Shown here: positions 27,979 to 37,200 of the stretch, piece by piece
How positions within the stretch are numbered: position 1 is the first letter of the stretch
How the letters are laid out: each line of letters opens with the position of its first letter
DNA from: Nitrosomonadales bacterium
Lineage (GTDB): Bacteria > Pseudomonadota > Gammaproteobacteria > Burkholderiales > Gallionellaceae
Assembly: GCA_016234685.1 (NCBI GenBank)
Contig: JACRAT010000030.1
Location: 1 to 64,000 of the forward strand
Direction of reading: 5' to 3'
Length of the DNA: 64,000 nt
Translations under genes and position numbers: made by a program
Notes under the pieces: model-generated
What the model was told of the DNA's origin: nothing
Database searches by the model: none
What the model saw: only the letters and a program-made list of their open reading frames with translations

Positions 27979-28519
27979 AACGGAACGGGCTCGCGAAATC
28001 GGCCAGCGCCGGGAAGAACTGATCGCGCGCTGACACGATGGGTACGCTGGTCGGCCAGGGGATGTCCAGCGAGTTCCACAGGATGCCCGCATCATGCTCC
28101 GCCGAATATACCGAGCTGACCTTGTAGACCATGATGGCATCATCGCTCAAGGCGCAAAAACCATGCGCCATGCCACGCGGGATGTAGAGGCTGTTGGCAC
28201 GGTCGGCACTCAACTCGAAGCTGGCGTATTCGCCATAGGTCGGCGAGCCGACACGCAGATCGAGCACCACGTCCATCACCGCACCGTGCACGCAATACAC
28301 CAGTTTGACGTGATCCTGCGGCGGCAACTGGAAGTGCAAACCGCGCACCACATGGCGGTGGGAACTCGAGTAATACTCTTCGACGAAGCCGGTCTCCAGC
28401 CCCTGCGCGCGGAATGCCTCCTCGTGAAAGACTTTGACGAAGCGCCCGCGCGCATCTTCGAACACGCGGGGCTGCAACTCCAGACAACCCGCCAGTTTGC
28501 AGGGTTTGATCTCGAACAT
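27971..28519 (-). CDS. rfbC: dTDP-4-dehydrorhamnose 3,5-epimerase-like protein
   Basis: A 182-residue cupin-fold epimerase with RGRFVKVFHEEAF, catalytic-base region VVRGLHFQLPP (His62), KLVYCVHGAVMDVVLDLRVGSPTYG, and YIPRGMAHGFCAL. Tyr residues in YKVSSVYS correspond to the catalytic acid region. It is embedded between rfbH and an SDR reductase in a CDP-sugar (rfbF/G/H) context. It may therefore epimerise a CDP-4-keto-3,6-dideoxy sugar, as AscE does in ascarylose synthesis, rather than the dTDP substrate of RfbC. Its start codon follows the rfbH stop with no gap. Confidence 0.85.
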   Translation of the reverse strand: MFEIKPCKLAGCLELQPRVFEDARGRFVKVFHEEAFRAQGLETGFVEEYYSSSHRHVVRGLHFQLPPQDHVKLVYCVHGAVMDVVLDLRVGSPTYGEYASFELSADRANSLYIPRGMAHGFCALSDDAIMVYKVSSVYSAEHDAGILWNSLDIPWPTSVPIVSARDQFFPALADFASPFRYE

Positions 28520-30124
28520 TCAGAAATTCACCCCAAAGAACGCCTCGATCTTCTCGACCACGAAACCCAGCATCTCTTCGCTGAGCCCCGGGTAGACACC
28601 AATCCAGAAGGTGTCGTTCATTACCCGGTCAGTATTGGTCAACTCGCCGCTGATGCGGTAATTGCGCCCTTCGAAGTACGGTTGACGCGTCAGGTTGCCG
28701 GCGAACAGCAGGCGCGTGCCGATCTTGTACTGGTCGAGGTATTTCAGCAGTTCGACGCGGTTGACCCCGGCGGCTGCGCGCAGGGTGAGCGGGAAACCGA
28801 ACCAGGAGGGTTCGCTGTTGGCGGTGGCTTCGGGCAGGATCAGGAATTCTTCGCAGCTCTTCAGGCGCTCTTTGAGGAAACTGAAGTTGCGCTGGCGCGC
28901 GGCGATGAAACCGGGCAGTCGATCCATCTGCGCCAGTGCGCAGGCGGCCTGCATGTCGGTGATCTTGAGGTTGTAGCCCAGGTGCGAGTAGGTGTATTTG
29001 TGGTCGTAACCTTCTGGCAGGCTGCCCAGTTGCTGGCCGAAGCGTTTGCCGCAGGTGTTGTCGCAGCCGGGCGCGCAGTAGCAGTCGCGTCCCCAGTCGC
29101 GGAAGGATTCAATGAGGGTGAGCAGAGTGCGGTCGCGGGTGAACACCATGCCGCCCTCGCCCATGGTGATGTGATGAGCGGGGTAGAAGCTACAGGTGGC
29201 GATGTGACCGAAAGTGCCGACGTGCTGGCCGTTGTAGCGCGAACCGAGTGCGTCGCAGCAGTCTTCGATCACCCACAGGTCATGCTTGTGCGCCAGCGCC
29301 ATGACGGCATCAAGGTCGAACGGGTTGCCCAGCGTGTGGGCGACCATGATCGCCTTCGTTTTGGGGCTGACCGCTGCGGCGAGTTTGGCCGGGTCGATGT
29401 TGTAGGTGGGGATGTCCACGTCCACGAACACCGGCACCATGCCGTTCTGCAACATTGGGTTGACGGTGGTGGGGAAGCCCGCCGCAACGGTGATGACTTC
29501 GTCGCCCGGCTTCAGCGCGCGCGCGCCCAGCTTGTGCGAGGTGAGCGCGGTGAACGCCAGCAAGTTGGCCGAGGAGCCGGAGGTGGTGGTCAGCGCATAA
29601 GGCACGCCGACGAATTCGGCGAAGCGCTTCTCGAAGGCTGCATTGAAGCGCCCGGTGGTGAGCCAGCCGTCGAGCGAGGCTTCGACCATACCCTGTAATT
29701 CAGGTGCGCCCAGCACTTTGCCGGAAGGAGGAACGACGCTGGTTCCGGCCTGAAATCCCCTTTCCCGACACTTGAGGGCGGCGAAACTGGGAATGTCCAG
29801 CATCACCAATCGACGTAACACACGCTCGAAACCGCGCTCGCTCAACTGGGCAACCGGTTTCTCGATGCGGCTGAAATGCAGGTTGAAGGTCTTGTCCACT
29901 CGCACGTGGCTTTGGTGCTTTAGCGGCTCACCGGCAAAATCGGTTACCTCCAACGCAAAGCCCTGCGCATCACTGACCGGGGTTGTGGTGATAAACGCAA
30001 TGCGGACATCGTCATTCTCATCCTTGCCGGACAGCGCCAGTACGGGGCGTTTCTTCTTGTTGCTCAGATCGCTGAACGGGAAATGGGCGCTGTAAATCAC
30101 GCCCGACGTAATCTCAAAGGTCAT
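28520..30124 (-). CDS. rfbH: PemK/MazF-like toxin domain fused to RfbH (CDP-4-keto-6-deoxyglucose 3-dehydrase)
   Basis: One uninterrupted frame of 534 residues. Residues 1 to about 115 (from [20 protein letters not shown] through [20 protein letters not shown] and [12 protein letters not shown]) have the layout of a PemK/MazF-type endoribonuclease toxin. From about residue 125 ([20 protein letters not shown]) the protein is RfbH, the PLP/iron-sulfur dehydrase that removes the 3-hydroxyl. It shows [13 protein letters not shown], the His that replaces the usual PLP Lys within [13 protein letters not shown], and a Cys-rich segment ([16 protein letters not shown]). RfbH normally has about 25-35 residues before SVVPPSGK; these appear replaced by the toxin. 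The frame opens at 30157, but the ATG at 30124 matches PemK starts and overlaps the antitoxin gene by 11 nt. An internal ATG at 29803 could give RfbH alone. Confidence 0.85.
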   Translation of the reverse strand: MTFEITSGVIYSAHFPFSDLSNKKKRPVLALSGKDENDDVRIAFITTTPVSDAQGFALEVTDFAGEPLKHQSHVRVDKTFNLHFSRIEKPVAQLSERGFERVLRRLVMLDIPSFAALKCRERGFQAGTSVVPPSGKVLGAPELQGMVEASLDGWLTTGRFNAAFEKRFAEFVGVPYALTTTSGSSANLLAFTALTSHKLGARALKPGDEVITVAAGFPTTVNPMLQNGMVPVFVDVDIPTYNIDPAKLAAAVSPKTKAIMVAHTLGNPFDLDAVMALAHKHDLWVIEDCCDALGSRYNGQHVGTFGHIATCSFYPAHHITMGEGGMVFTRDRTLLTLIESFRDWGRDCYCAPGCDNTCGKRFGQQLGSLPEGYDHKYTYSHLGYNLKITDMQAACALAQMDRLPGFIAARQRNFSFLKERLKSCEEFLILPEATANSEPSWFGFPLTLRAAAGVNRVELLKYLDQYKIGTRLLFAGNLTRQPYFEGRNYRISGELTNTDRVMNDTFWIGVYPGLSEEMLGFVVEKIEAFFGVNF

Positions 30125-30341
30125 TCCAGCAATCCTCTTCCGAGCTGTTAAGGACATTTTTCACAAAGCCACTCTCGTCCAGCAGTTGTGCCATGGCAAG
30201 ACTTTCCTGCCGGGCTGCCAACTCGGCGCTGGCGCGCGGAAACACGATGATCTCGACCTCGTCGCCCATCTCCGGTGGCAAAACCAGATGAATGGTGTGG
30301 CTCGCGTCGGCGGTCAGGTATTGGCGTAATACATTGCTCAT
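30114..30341 (-). CDS. Probable antitoxin of the PemK-like domain
   Basis: A 75-residue protein: an N-terminal beta-type segment ([21 protein letters not shown]) followed by an acidic helical tail ([29 protein letters not shown]). This two-part shape, and its position directly before and overlapping a PemK-like domain by 11 nt, mark it as the cognate antitoxin. Its ATG overlaps the rfbG stop (ATGA), so the antitoxin is translated as a coupled member of the sugar operon. Confidence 0.7.
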   Translation of the reverse strand: MSNVLRQYLTADASHTIHLVLPPEMGDEVEIIVFPRASAELAARQESLAMAQLLDESGFVKNVLNSSEEDCWNDL

Positions 30342-31414
30342 GTTCTGCTTCCTTTCAGGTAATCCTCGATCTGACCAAGGGTCAGTTCGCGCATGTCTTG
30401 CCCGTCTCTATGGGCTTGATGCCAATCGACGATCTTGCTCAGTGCCTGCTCCAGTGTCCATCTCGGGTGCCAGTTGAGATTAGCATGGGCTTTGGAGCAG
30501 TCGAGTTTGAGGTAGTGGGCTTCGTGCGGGTGGTCGCCACCGTCGAGTCGCCAGCTGGCGCCTTCGCCCCAGGATCGGGTGAGTCGCTCGACGATCCATT
30601 GTACGGGGCGGGCATCAGCCTCATTCGGGCCGAAGTTCCAGCCTTCGGCGTAGGCCGTGCCTTGTTCGTAGAGTCGCTGCGCCAGCAGCAGGTAGCCGGA
30701 CAGTGGCTCCAGCACATGCTGCCAAGGGCGGATGGCGTGCGGGTTGCGGATGGCGACCGGCGCACCTTGAGCGATGGCGCGCAGGATGTCGGGGATGAGG
30801 CGGTCACCCGCCCAGTCGCCGCCACCGATGACGTTGCCCGCCCGACCTGAGGCGATGGCGACACCGTGCGTCGCGTATTTCTCAGGATGGAAATAGGAGT
30901 TGCGGTAGGCGGCAGTGACCAGTTCGGCGCAGCCTTTGCTGTTGCTGTAAGGGTCGTGGCCGCCCATCGCTTCGTCCTCGCGATAGCCCCACACCCATTC
31001 GCGGTTCTCGTAGCATTTGTCGCTGGTGACGTTGACCACCGCCTTGACGCTGGCGGTGTGGCGCACCGCTTCGAGCAGGTTGACCGTGCCCATCACGTTG
31101 GTCGAGTAGGTCTCGACCGGTTCGATGTAGGAGTAGCGCACCAGCGGCTGCGCAGCCAGATGGATGACGATCTCGGGCTGGTGTTCGGCGAACACCGCTT
31201 GCAGCTTCGCCAGATCGCGGATGTCACCGATGATGCTCTCCATACCGGAGCCGACATCCGCGACATCGAACAGGCTGGGATCGGTCGGCGGGGCAAGGGC
31301 GTAACCCACGACTTGTGCACCCAGGGATTGCAGCCACAGCGACAGCCAGCTTCCCTTGAAGCCGGTGTGGCCGGTCAGCAGGACGCGCTTGCCGTGCCAG
31401 AACACTGCGTTCAT
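30338..31414 (-). CDS. rfbG: CDP-glucose 4,6-dehydratase
   Basis: A 358-residue extended SDR converting CDP-glucose to CDP-4-keto-6-deoxyglucose. Hallmarks are the NAD motif [29 protein letters not shown], the catalytic [17 protein letters not shown] and YSNSKGCAE (YxxxK), and [21 protein letters not shown] at 31420 is in frame, but the ATG at 31414 overlaps the rfbF stop codon as ATGA and is preferred. It lies between rfbF and the antitoxin, coupled to both. Confidence 0.95.
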   Translation of the reverse strand: MNAVFWHGKRVLLTGHTGFKGSWLSLWLQSLGAQVVGYALAPPTDPSLFDVADVGSGMESIIGDIRDLAKLQAVFAEHQPEIVIHLAAQPLVRYSYIEPVETYSTNVMGTVNLLEAVRHTASVKAVVNVTSDKCYENREWVWGYREDEAMGGHDPYSNSKGCAELVTAAYRNSYFHPEKYATHGVAIASGRAGNVIGGGDWAGDRLIPDILRAIAQGAPVAIRNPHAIRPWQHVLEPLSGYLLLAQRLYEQGTAYAEGWNFGPNEADARPVQWIVERLTRSWGEGASWRLDGGDHPHEAHYLKLDCSKAHANLNWHPRWTLEQALSKIVDWHQAHRDGQDMRELTLGQIEDYLKGSRT

Positions 31415-32184
31415 TTCCACACCTTCCAGGGTGCTTTACCGGATTGCCACAGCTCTTCCAGATGCAGTTTGTCGCGCAAGGTGTCCATCGGTTGCCAGAA
31501 CCCGTGATGCTGGAATGCGGCCAGTTCACCTTCTTCAGCCAGTCGCTCCAGCGGTTCGCGCTCCCAGATCGTGCGGTCTTCGTCGATGTAGTCGATGACC
31601 TCGGGCGACAGGACGAAGAAGCCGCCGTTGATCATGGCGCCGTCGCCCTGCGGTTTTTCACGGAAACTTTCGACCTTGGCACCGTTGATGTCCAGCGCGC
31701 CGAAACGTCCAGGCGGGATGGTGGCAGTCAGCGTCGCTTTGACCTGCTGCGCCCGATGGAAAGCGATCAGCGCGGTGATGTCGACATCGCTCACGCCGTC
31801 GCCGTAAGTGAAGCAGAACGCTTCTTCGTCCTTGAGATAATCGGCTGCCCGCTTCAGGCGTCCGCCGGTCATGGTCTCTTCGCCGGTATCCACCAGCGTG
31901 ACCCGCCAAGGCTCGGCGTGGCGTTCATGCACCTGCATCTCGTTCTTCGCCATGTCGAAGGTCACATCCGACATGTGCAAAAAATAGTTGGCGAAATACT
32001 CCTTGATGACGTAACCCTTGTAGCCGCAGCAAACCACGAAGTCGTTTATCCCGTGCGCAGAATAGATCTTCATGATGTGCCACAGGATGGGCTTGCCGCC
32101 AATCTCGACCATAGGCTTCGGGCGCGTGCTGGTCTCTTCGCTGATCCGCGTACCCAAACCACCTGCCAGTATCACTGCTTTCAT
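31411..32184 (-). CDS. rfbF: Glucose-1-phosphate cytidylyltransferase
   Basis: A 257-residue nucleotidyltransferase making CDP-glucose from CTP and glucose-1-phosphate. It shows the signature [37 protein letters not shown] at the N-terminus, [14 protein letters not shown] at the metal site, PPGRFGALD and the closing [11 protein letters not shown]. RfbF-RfbG-RfbH together produce a CDP-4-keto-3,6-dideoxyhexose precursor. A GGGGAGAAGC ribosome-binding site precedes the ATG. It begins 36 nt after the GT41 gene. Confidence 0.96.
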   Translation of the reverse strand: MKAVILAGGLGTRISEETSTRPKPMVEIGGKPILWHIMKIYSAHGINDFVVCCGYKGYVIKEYFANYFLHMSDVTFDMAKNEMQVHERHAEPWRVTLVDTGEETMTGGRLKRAADYLKDEEAFCFTYGDGVSDVDITALIAFHRAQQVKATLTATIPPGRFGALDINGAKVESFREKPQGDGAMINGGFFVLSPEVIDYIDEDRTIWEREPLERLAEEGELAAFQHHGFWQPMDTLRDKLHLEELWQSGKAPWKVWK

Positions 32185-32220
32185 GCTTCTCCCCTGCTGT
32201 TACCCGATCCCGCCATCACC

Positions 32221-34113
32221 TCACCGATCGAGCGGCATAACGGTGAAGTGGCTGGGCAACTCACCTTCCTGATAGCGTTGCCACATCTGGACACAGGCCG
32301 CCTCGATATGGCGACACATCCGTTCCATATCGAACAACGGCTGCCCTTCCCGGTTCGTCCGCAACCGCGTCTTGATCTCCTGTAGCAGCGCCGGCGTGGT
32401 CGCCAGCTTCAAAGCCAGCGCCTCGTAGTCTGCCAGAGTATGCGTGACCAGCTCCGGCATGCCTACCGAGTGCAGCAAACTACCCGCCACGCGGGACGGG
32501 AAGGAGTGTCCCATGTAGGTCACCACCGGCAGTCCGGCCATCAGCGCGTCTGCCGCCGTGGTGTGCGCATTGTACGGATGCGTATCGAGGAACAGGTCAG
32601 CCTGTCGGTAGCGTGCCAAATGATCCTCCACCTGCGGCACACGACCGGCGAACACCAGCCGGTTTGGATCGACGCCGCGCAGTTTGGCCTCGTTGCGCAA
32701 GTTGCGCTGAGACACTTCGCTACGCGACATCAGCCACAGCACGCTGCCGGAAACCTGGCTCAGCAAGCGCATCCAGATGTCGAAAACCGGCGGCGAGATC
32801 TTGTAGTCATGGTTGAAGGAGCAGAACACCACCCCCTGCTCCGGCAGACCGCACTCGGCGCGCGTCGGAGTGCGGTCGGATATCTTGACACTGATCGCTG
32901 TAGGCAGATAGGCGTCAGGCAGATACGCCACCTTTTCGTCATAGAACTGGCGCTGCTCCTCAGGGATCACATGGCGGTCAGCCAGGATGTAATCCATGTA
33001 ATCCGTCCCCATGGTGCCGGGATAGCCCAGATAGTTGACCTGCACCGGTACAGGTCTATGGGCGAACACCTCGGTACGGGTGTCGGAGGTATAGCCGCCC
33101 AGATCGATGGCGATGTCGATCTCCATATCGCGCATCAATTGTGCGATCTGCTTCGTCGCCATCTGCCTAGCATCGATGAAGTGATCGAAAGACTTCAGCA
33201 TCCGAGCCCGCAGACGGCTCTGATCGTCTATCCCCAGCGAGATGGCGATGGTCTCGAAGCGGGATTTGTCGTGATGTTCGAAGATACCCGCCATCAGGTG
33301 GCCGACCGGATGCTCGCGCAGGTCAGGCGACACATAGGCCAGACGGATCTTCCTGTGCTGATAGCGCTCTCCTTGCCACAATGGTTTGGTCTTGCGCGGG
33401 CAATAGTGTTCGGCGAAGGTACGCGCCGCCAGCAGGTGATCGCTGGCTGAGTCTGAGATGGACATCAGCGCAAGCGACTTGCAGACCCGCTTGCCGGTGC
33501 GCACCCCCTCGACGGTCTGCTTAGACAGCGTCTCGAAATCGGTCCAGTCGCAGACATGCAGACGCTCATAGCACAGTAGCCCGAGGCCATAGTCATAGTC
33601 TGGCTTGAGTTTGAGCAAGCGCTGGAACAGGGCGATGGCCTTCTCACTCTCTTTGAATTCGGTAAGCAGAATACCTGCATTCGACAGCGCCGGAACATAG
33701 TCTGGATTGATCGTCAGCGCTTGGTTGAATCTTTCCAGCGCGTCCTTGTGGCGGAACATGTCGCGCAGCAACACGCCGCTGTTGATGATGACTTCCATGT
33801 AGTCCGGCTGCAATCTGAGCGCCTCATCGAAACTCTGCAAGGCCTCTTCCTTGCGTCCCTGCGATTGCAGTGCAGCGCCGTATACGAAGCGCATCGGCGC
33901 GAAGTTCGGCGCAGCTTTAGTGCCGTACTCACTCAGAGTCAACGCCTCGCTCCCCGCCCCCTTATTGAGCAGGATGACGCATAGCGAATAAATCGCTGCC
34001 GGAGAGCCGGGATTGATCGCCAGTATCTCCCTGAACAACACTGCCGCCTGATCTACCTTACCTTGATTCTGTAATTCGATAGCATGAATCAGTTTGTCAT
34101 TCTCAGAACTCAT
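32221..34113 (-). CDS. TPR-containing GT41 (OGT/SPINDLY-like) O-glycosyltransferase
   Basis: A 630-residue protein with about five TPR units (residues 10-190) and a C-terminal GT41 catalytic region (about 255-615). Residues equivalent to the essential ones of human OGT can be matched by eye: the His of LREHPVGHLM, the Lys of NHDYKI-SPPVFDIW, and the His of AHTTAADALMAGLP. LGYPGTMGTDYMDYI is also shared. GT41 enzymes transfer sugars from UDP-GlcNAc, GDP-fucose or UDP-hexoses to Ser, Thr or Asn of proteins in the cytoplasm. The gene is the neighbour, in the same orientation, of the giant Thr-rich repeat gene, an obvious candidate substrate. The donor sugar is unknown. It could head the sugar/export operon that runs down to 18291. 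Confidence 0.9.
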   Translation of the reverse strand: MSSENDKLIHAIELQNQGKVDQAAVLFREILAINPGSPAAIYSLCVILLNKGAGSEALTLSEYGTKAAPNFAPMRFVYGAALQSQGRKEEALQSFDEALRLQPDYMEVIINSGVLLRDMFRHKDALERFNQALTINPDYVPALSNAGILLTEFKESEKAIALFQRLLKLKPDYDYGLGLLCYERLHVCDWTDFETLSKQTVEGVRTGKRVCKSLALMSISDSASDHLLAARTFAEHYCPRKTKPLWQGERYQHRKIRLAYVSPDLREHPVGHLMAGIFEHHDKSRFETIAISLGIDDQSRLRARMLKSFDHFIDARQMATKQIAQLMRDMEIDIAIDLGGYTSDTRTEVFAHRPVPVQVNYLGYPGTMGTDYMDYILADRHVIPEEQRQFYDEKVAYLPDAYLPTAISVKISDRTPTRAECGLPEQGVVFCSFNHDYKISPPVFDIWMRLLSQVSGSVLWLMSRSEVSQRNLRNEAKLRGVDPNRLVFAGRVPQVEDHLARYRQADLFLDTHPYNAHTTAADALMAGLPVVTYMGHSFPSRVAGSLLHSVGMPELVTHTLADYEALALKLATTPALLQEIKTRLRTNREGQPLFDMERMCRHIEAACVQMWQRYQEGELPSHFTVMPLDR

Positions 34114-34195
34114 ATACGCGAAACCGAAGATGGAAAACGTGTGGCAGTTTACCTCGACTGAGCGATCCGACGACAGTGGAAATCGCTCTCCCCGA

Positions 34196-34228
34196 GAAAA
34201 AGCGGCAAGACCTTCCAGTCTTGCCGCT
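34196..34228 (-). terminator. Strong rho-independent terminator after the giant repeat gene
   Basis: A perfect 11-bp stem AGCGGCAAGAC/GTCTTGCCGCT (34201-34211 and 34218-34228) with a 6-nt loop. Read on the minus strand it is followed by TTTTCTC. It lies 23 nt after the stop codon of the giant gene and separates that transcript from the GT41 gene. Confidence 0.9.
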
Positions 34229-34250
34229 CTTCACTGACACTCCTTTGCGA

Positions 34251-37200
34251 TTACTTGCCGCCAGTCGTCAGGAATCCGCTGCTGGCTGGATTCTGCGTTC
34301 CGGTGGCATTGGTGAGCGAGTTGGTCAACACACTCTGGGTCGCACTGCCAGCCGCCCCACTTGCCGCAGAGAACTGTTGCAGCGCGCTGACCAGACCACC
34401 CACGCTGACCGCGACCGACGTACCCGATTGCAGATCGAGACTAGGTAGACCAGAACCACTGCCCGCCGTAGCCTGCTGTTGACCGAAGGAAGAGATGGCT
34501 TGCACCAGCCCATTCACTTGGGTGCGCAGATCAGGTGCCGCTGCATTGGCGTTCTGAGCCAAGAACCAGACATCAGCCATGGTATTCACCTGACCGTTGG
34601 CTTTCTCGAAGCTGGAGGTCAAACCCACCACGTTGCCGTTGTTGAGTTGCGATGTAGCTTGCGCATTCAAGTTCAGCTTGGTGATACCCAAGGTATCTAG
34701 CGAGACCAACTCCCCGCTCTGGCTCACGCCATCGGCGTTGGCATCGACCCACACCTTCAAGCTACTGAAGCCTTGATCCGCGCTGCTGATCGAGCCATCT
34801 CCATTGCTGTCGAGTGCCGCCAAGGCGTCGTAACCGTTCGCGGCTTTCGCACCGGAAGCCAGTGCGGTCGAGCTACCGAACAGTTCGCTACCGTTATTGA
34901 TCACCCCGTCACCGTTGCGATCCATCGCCAGCAGGCCATCACCGGCACCGACCCAGCCGGTACGCACCTTCTGCCCTGTCGCGTGCAAGTCAAACTTGAC
35001 ACCGGCAGAGTAGCTCAGCGTGCTGACACCATCGCCGTTCAAATCGAGGACGATAGGTGTATACAAGCCGGCCCCATCAGGAGTGCCCGACAGCGCTGCC
35101 AGTTGGGTCGTCGACAGTGCAGCGAGCTGCGTAGTCGACAGTGCCATCTGCTGGGTCGTGGACAACACGGCCAAGTCGCTCGTCTCAAACCCGGCCACTT
35201 GACTGACCTTGAGAGCTGCGATCTGGCTGGTCGTCAGCGCCGCCGCCTGAGCCGTCGTCAGCGCGGCGATATGCCCGGCTTGCAGCCCATTGGCAACCTG
35301 CGACGTGCTCAACACGGTGAGCTGGGCCGTCGTCAACGCAGCAAAGTCTGTGGTCTCCATGATCGCAAGCTGAGTCGTCTTAAGCACCGAGATCTGGGTA
35401 GTGGTCATCGCTGCGACTTGGGCTGTCGTCAGGCCCGCGATCTGATCTATCGTCAAGCCATTCGCCACCTGAGCCGTCGTCATCGCCGCCACTTGATCCG
35501 TCGTCATCGCCGCCAGATCGACCACTTCCAGCGCAGCGATCTGAGTCGTCTTCAGAGCCGCGACCTGAGTGGTCGTCAGCGCTGCGGCCTGAGCGGTGGT
35601 CAAGGCGATGATCTGATCGGTGCTGAAGCCGTTGGTGACCTGAGCCGTCGTCAGCGCCGCAACCGCAGCCGTGTCGAGTGCCGCGATCTGATCGGTCGTC
35701 AGTTTGGATACCTGAGCCGTGGTCAGCACTACAGCCTGCGCTGTGGTCAGTGCCGCGACTTGAGCCGTCGTCAAACCAGTCGACACTTGCGTCGTCGTCA
35801 GCGCCACGATCTGAGCGGTAGTCATCGCCACTAGGTCCGTCGTTTCCAACGCAGCGACCTGATCCGTCGATAGCTTGGAGACTTGGCTGGTGGTCAGCAC
35901 CGCCACCTGTTCCGTGGTCAACGCAGCGACTTGGGCTGTCGTCAGACCGGACAACTGAGTCGTCTTCAGTGCCGTGATCTGAGCCGTCGTCATCGCCGCC
36001 AGATCGGTCGTCTCCAGAGCCGCCAACTGATCGGTCGTCAACTTCGACACTTGGGTCGTGGTCAACGCCGCCGCTTGCGCCGTCGTCAAGGCGACGATCT
36101 GATCCGTCGTCACCCCGAAATTCAGTTGCGAGGTGGTCAATGCGGCGATCTGAGTCGTGGTCAACGCGGCAAAGTCGGTCGTCTCAAGCGCCGTGAGCTG
36201 CTCGAAAGTGAGCTTCGACACCTGACTGGTCGTCAGTGCCGCAACTTGCGCGGTCGTCAACGCGATGACTTGGTAAGTCGTCACTCCGAGTGCGATCTGC
36301 GAAGTCGTCAACGCGGCGACCTGCGTAGTCGTCAGCGCAGCGATGTCAGTCGTCTCGATGGCAGCGACTTGCCCTATCGTCAGTGCGGCGATCTGGGTGG
36401 TCTTCAACGCAGCAGCCTGCGCTGTCGTCAAAGCGGCAACCTGATCGGTCGTCATGCCATTGATGATCTGGCTAGTCGTCAGCGCGGTGATCTGGGTGGT
36501 CGTCATCGCAGCGATGTCCGTCGTTTCCAGCACGGCGACTTCCCCTGCCGTCAACGCCACGACTTGAGCCGTCGTCAGCGCAGCAGCCTGAGCTGTGGTC
36601 AATGCGACGATCTGATCGGTCGTCAAACCGTTGGCGACCTGATTCGTCGTCAGAGCGGCGATCTGAGCGGTAGTCATCGCGGCGACATCAGTCGTTTCCA
36701 CAGCTGCCAATTGGCTGATCGACAGCGCAGCAACTTGTGCCGTCGTCAACTTGGACACCTGAGCCGTAGACAGTGCCACCAGTTGATCGGTAGTCAGCGC
36801 CGCCACTTGAGCCGTCGTCATGGCTACCAACTGCGTCGTTAGCAGATTAACGACCTGATCGGTCGTCAACGCTGCCACTTGAGTGGAGCTCAACTTGACC
36901 ACCTGAGCCGTAGTCAACCCGGCGACATCTGCGGTCTCCATCGCGGACAATTGAGCCGTCGTCAGCGCAACGATCTGCGAGGTCGTCAGATTGGCGGCCT
37001 GATTGGTCGTCAGCGCCACTATCTGATCGGTCGTCAACGCCACCACCTGAGTAGTCCTGAGCGCGGCTAGCTGTGTCGTAGTCAGCGCAGCCAGATCGCT
37101 CGTTTCCATCGCCGCGACTTGGGCACTGGTGAGGGCCACCAACTGTGCCGTGGTCAGATTCGACGCCTGAGCCGTCGTGAGCGCCACGACTTGATCCGTC

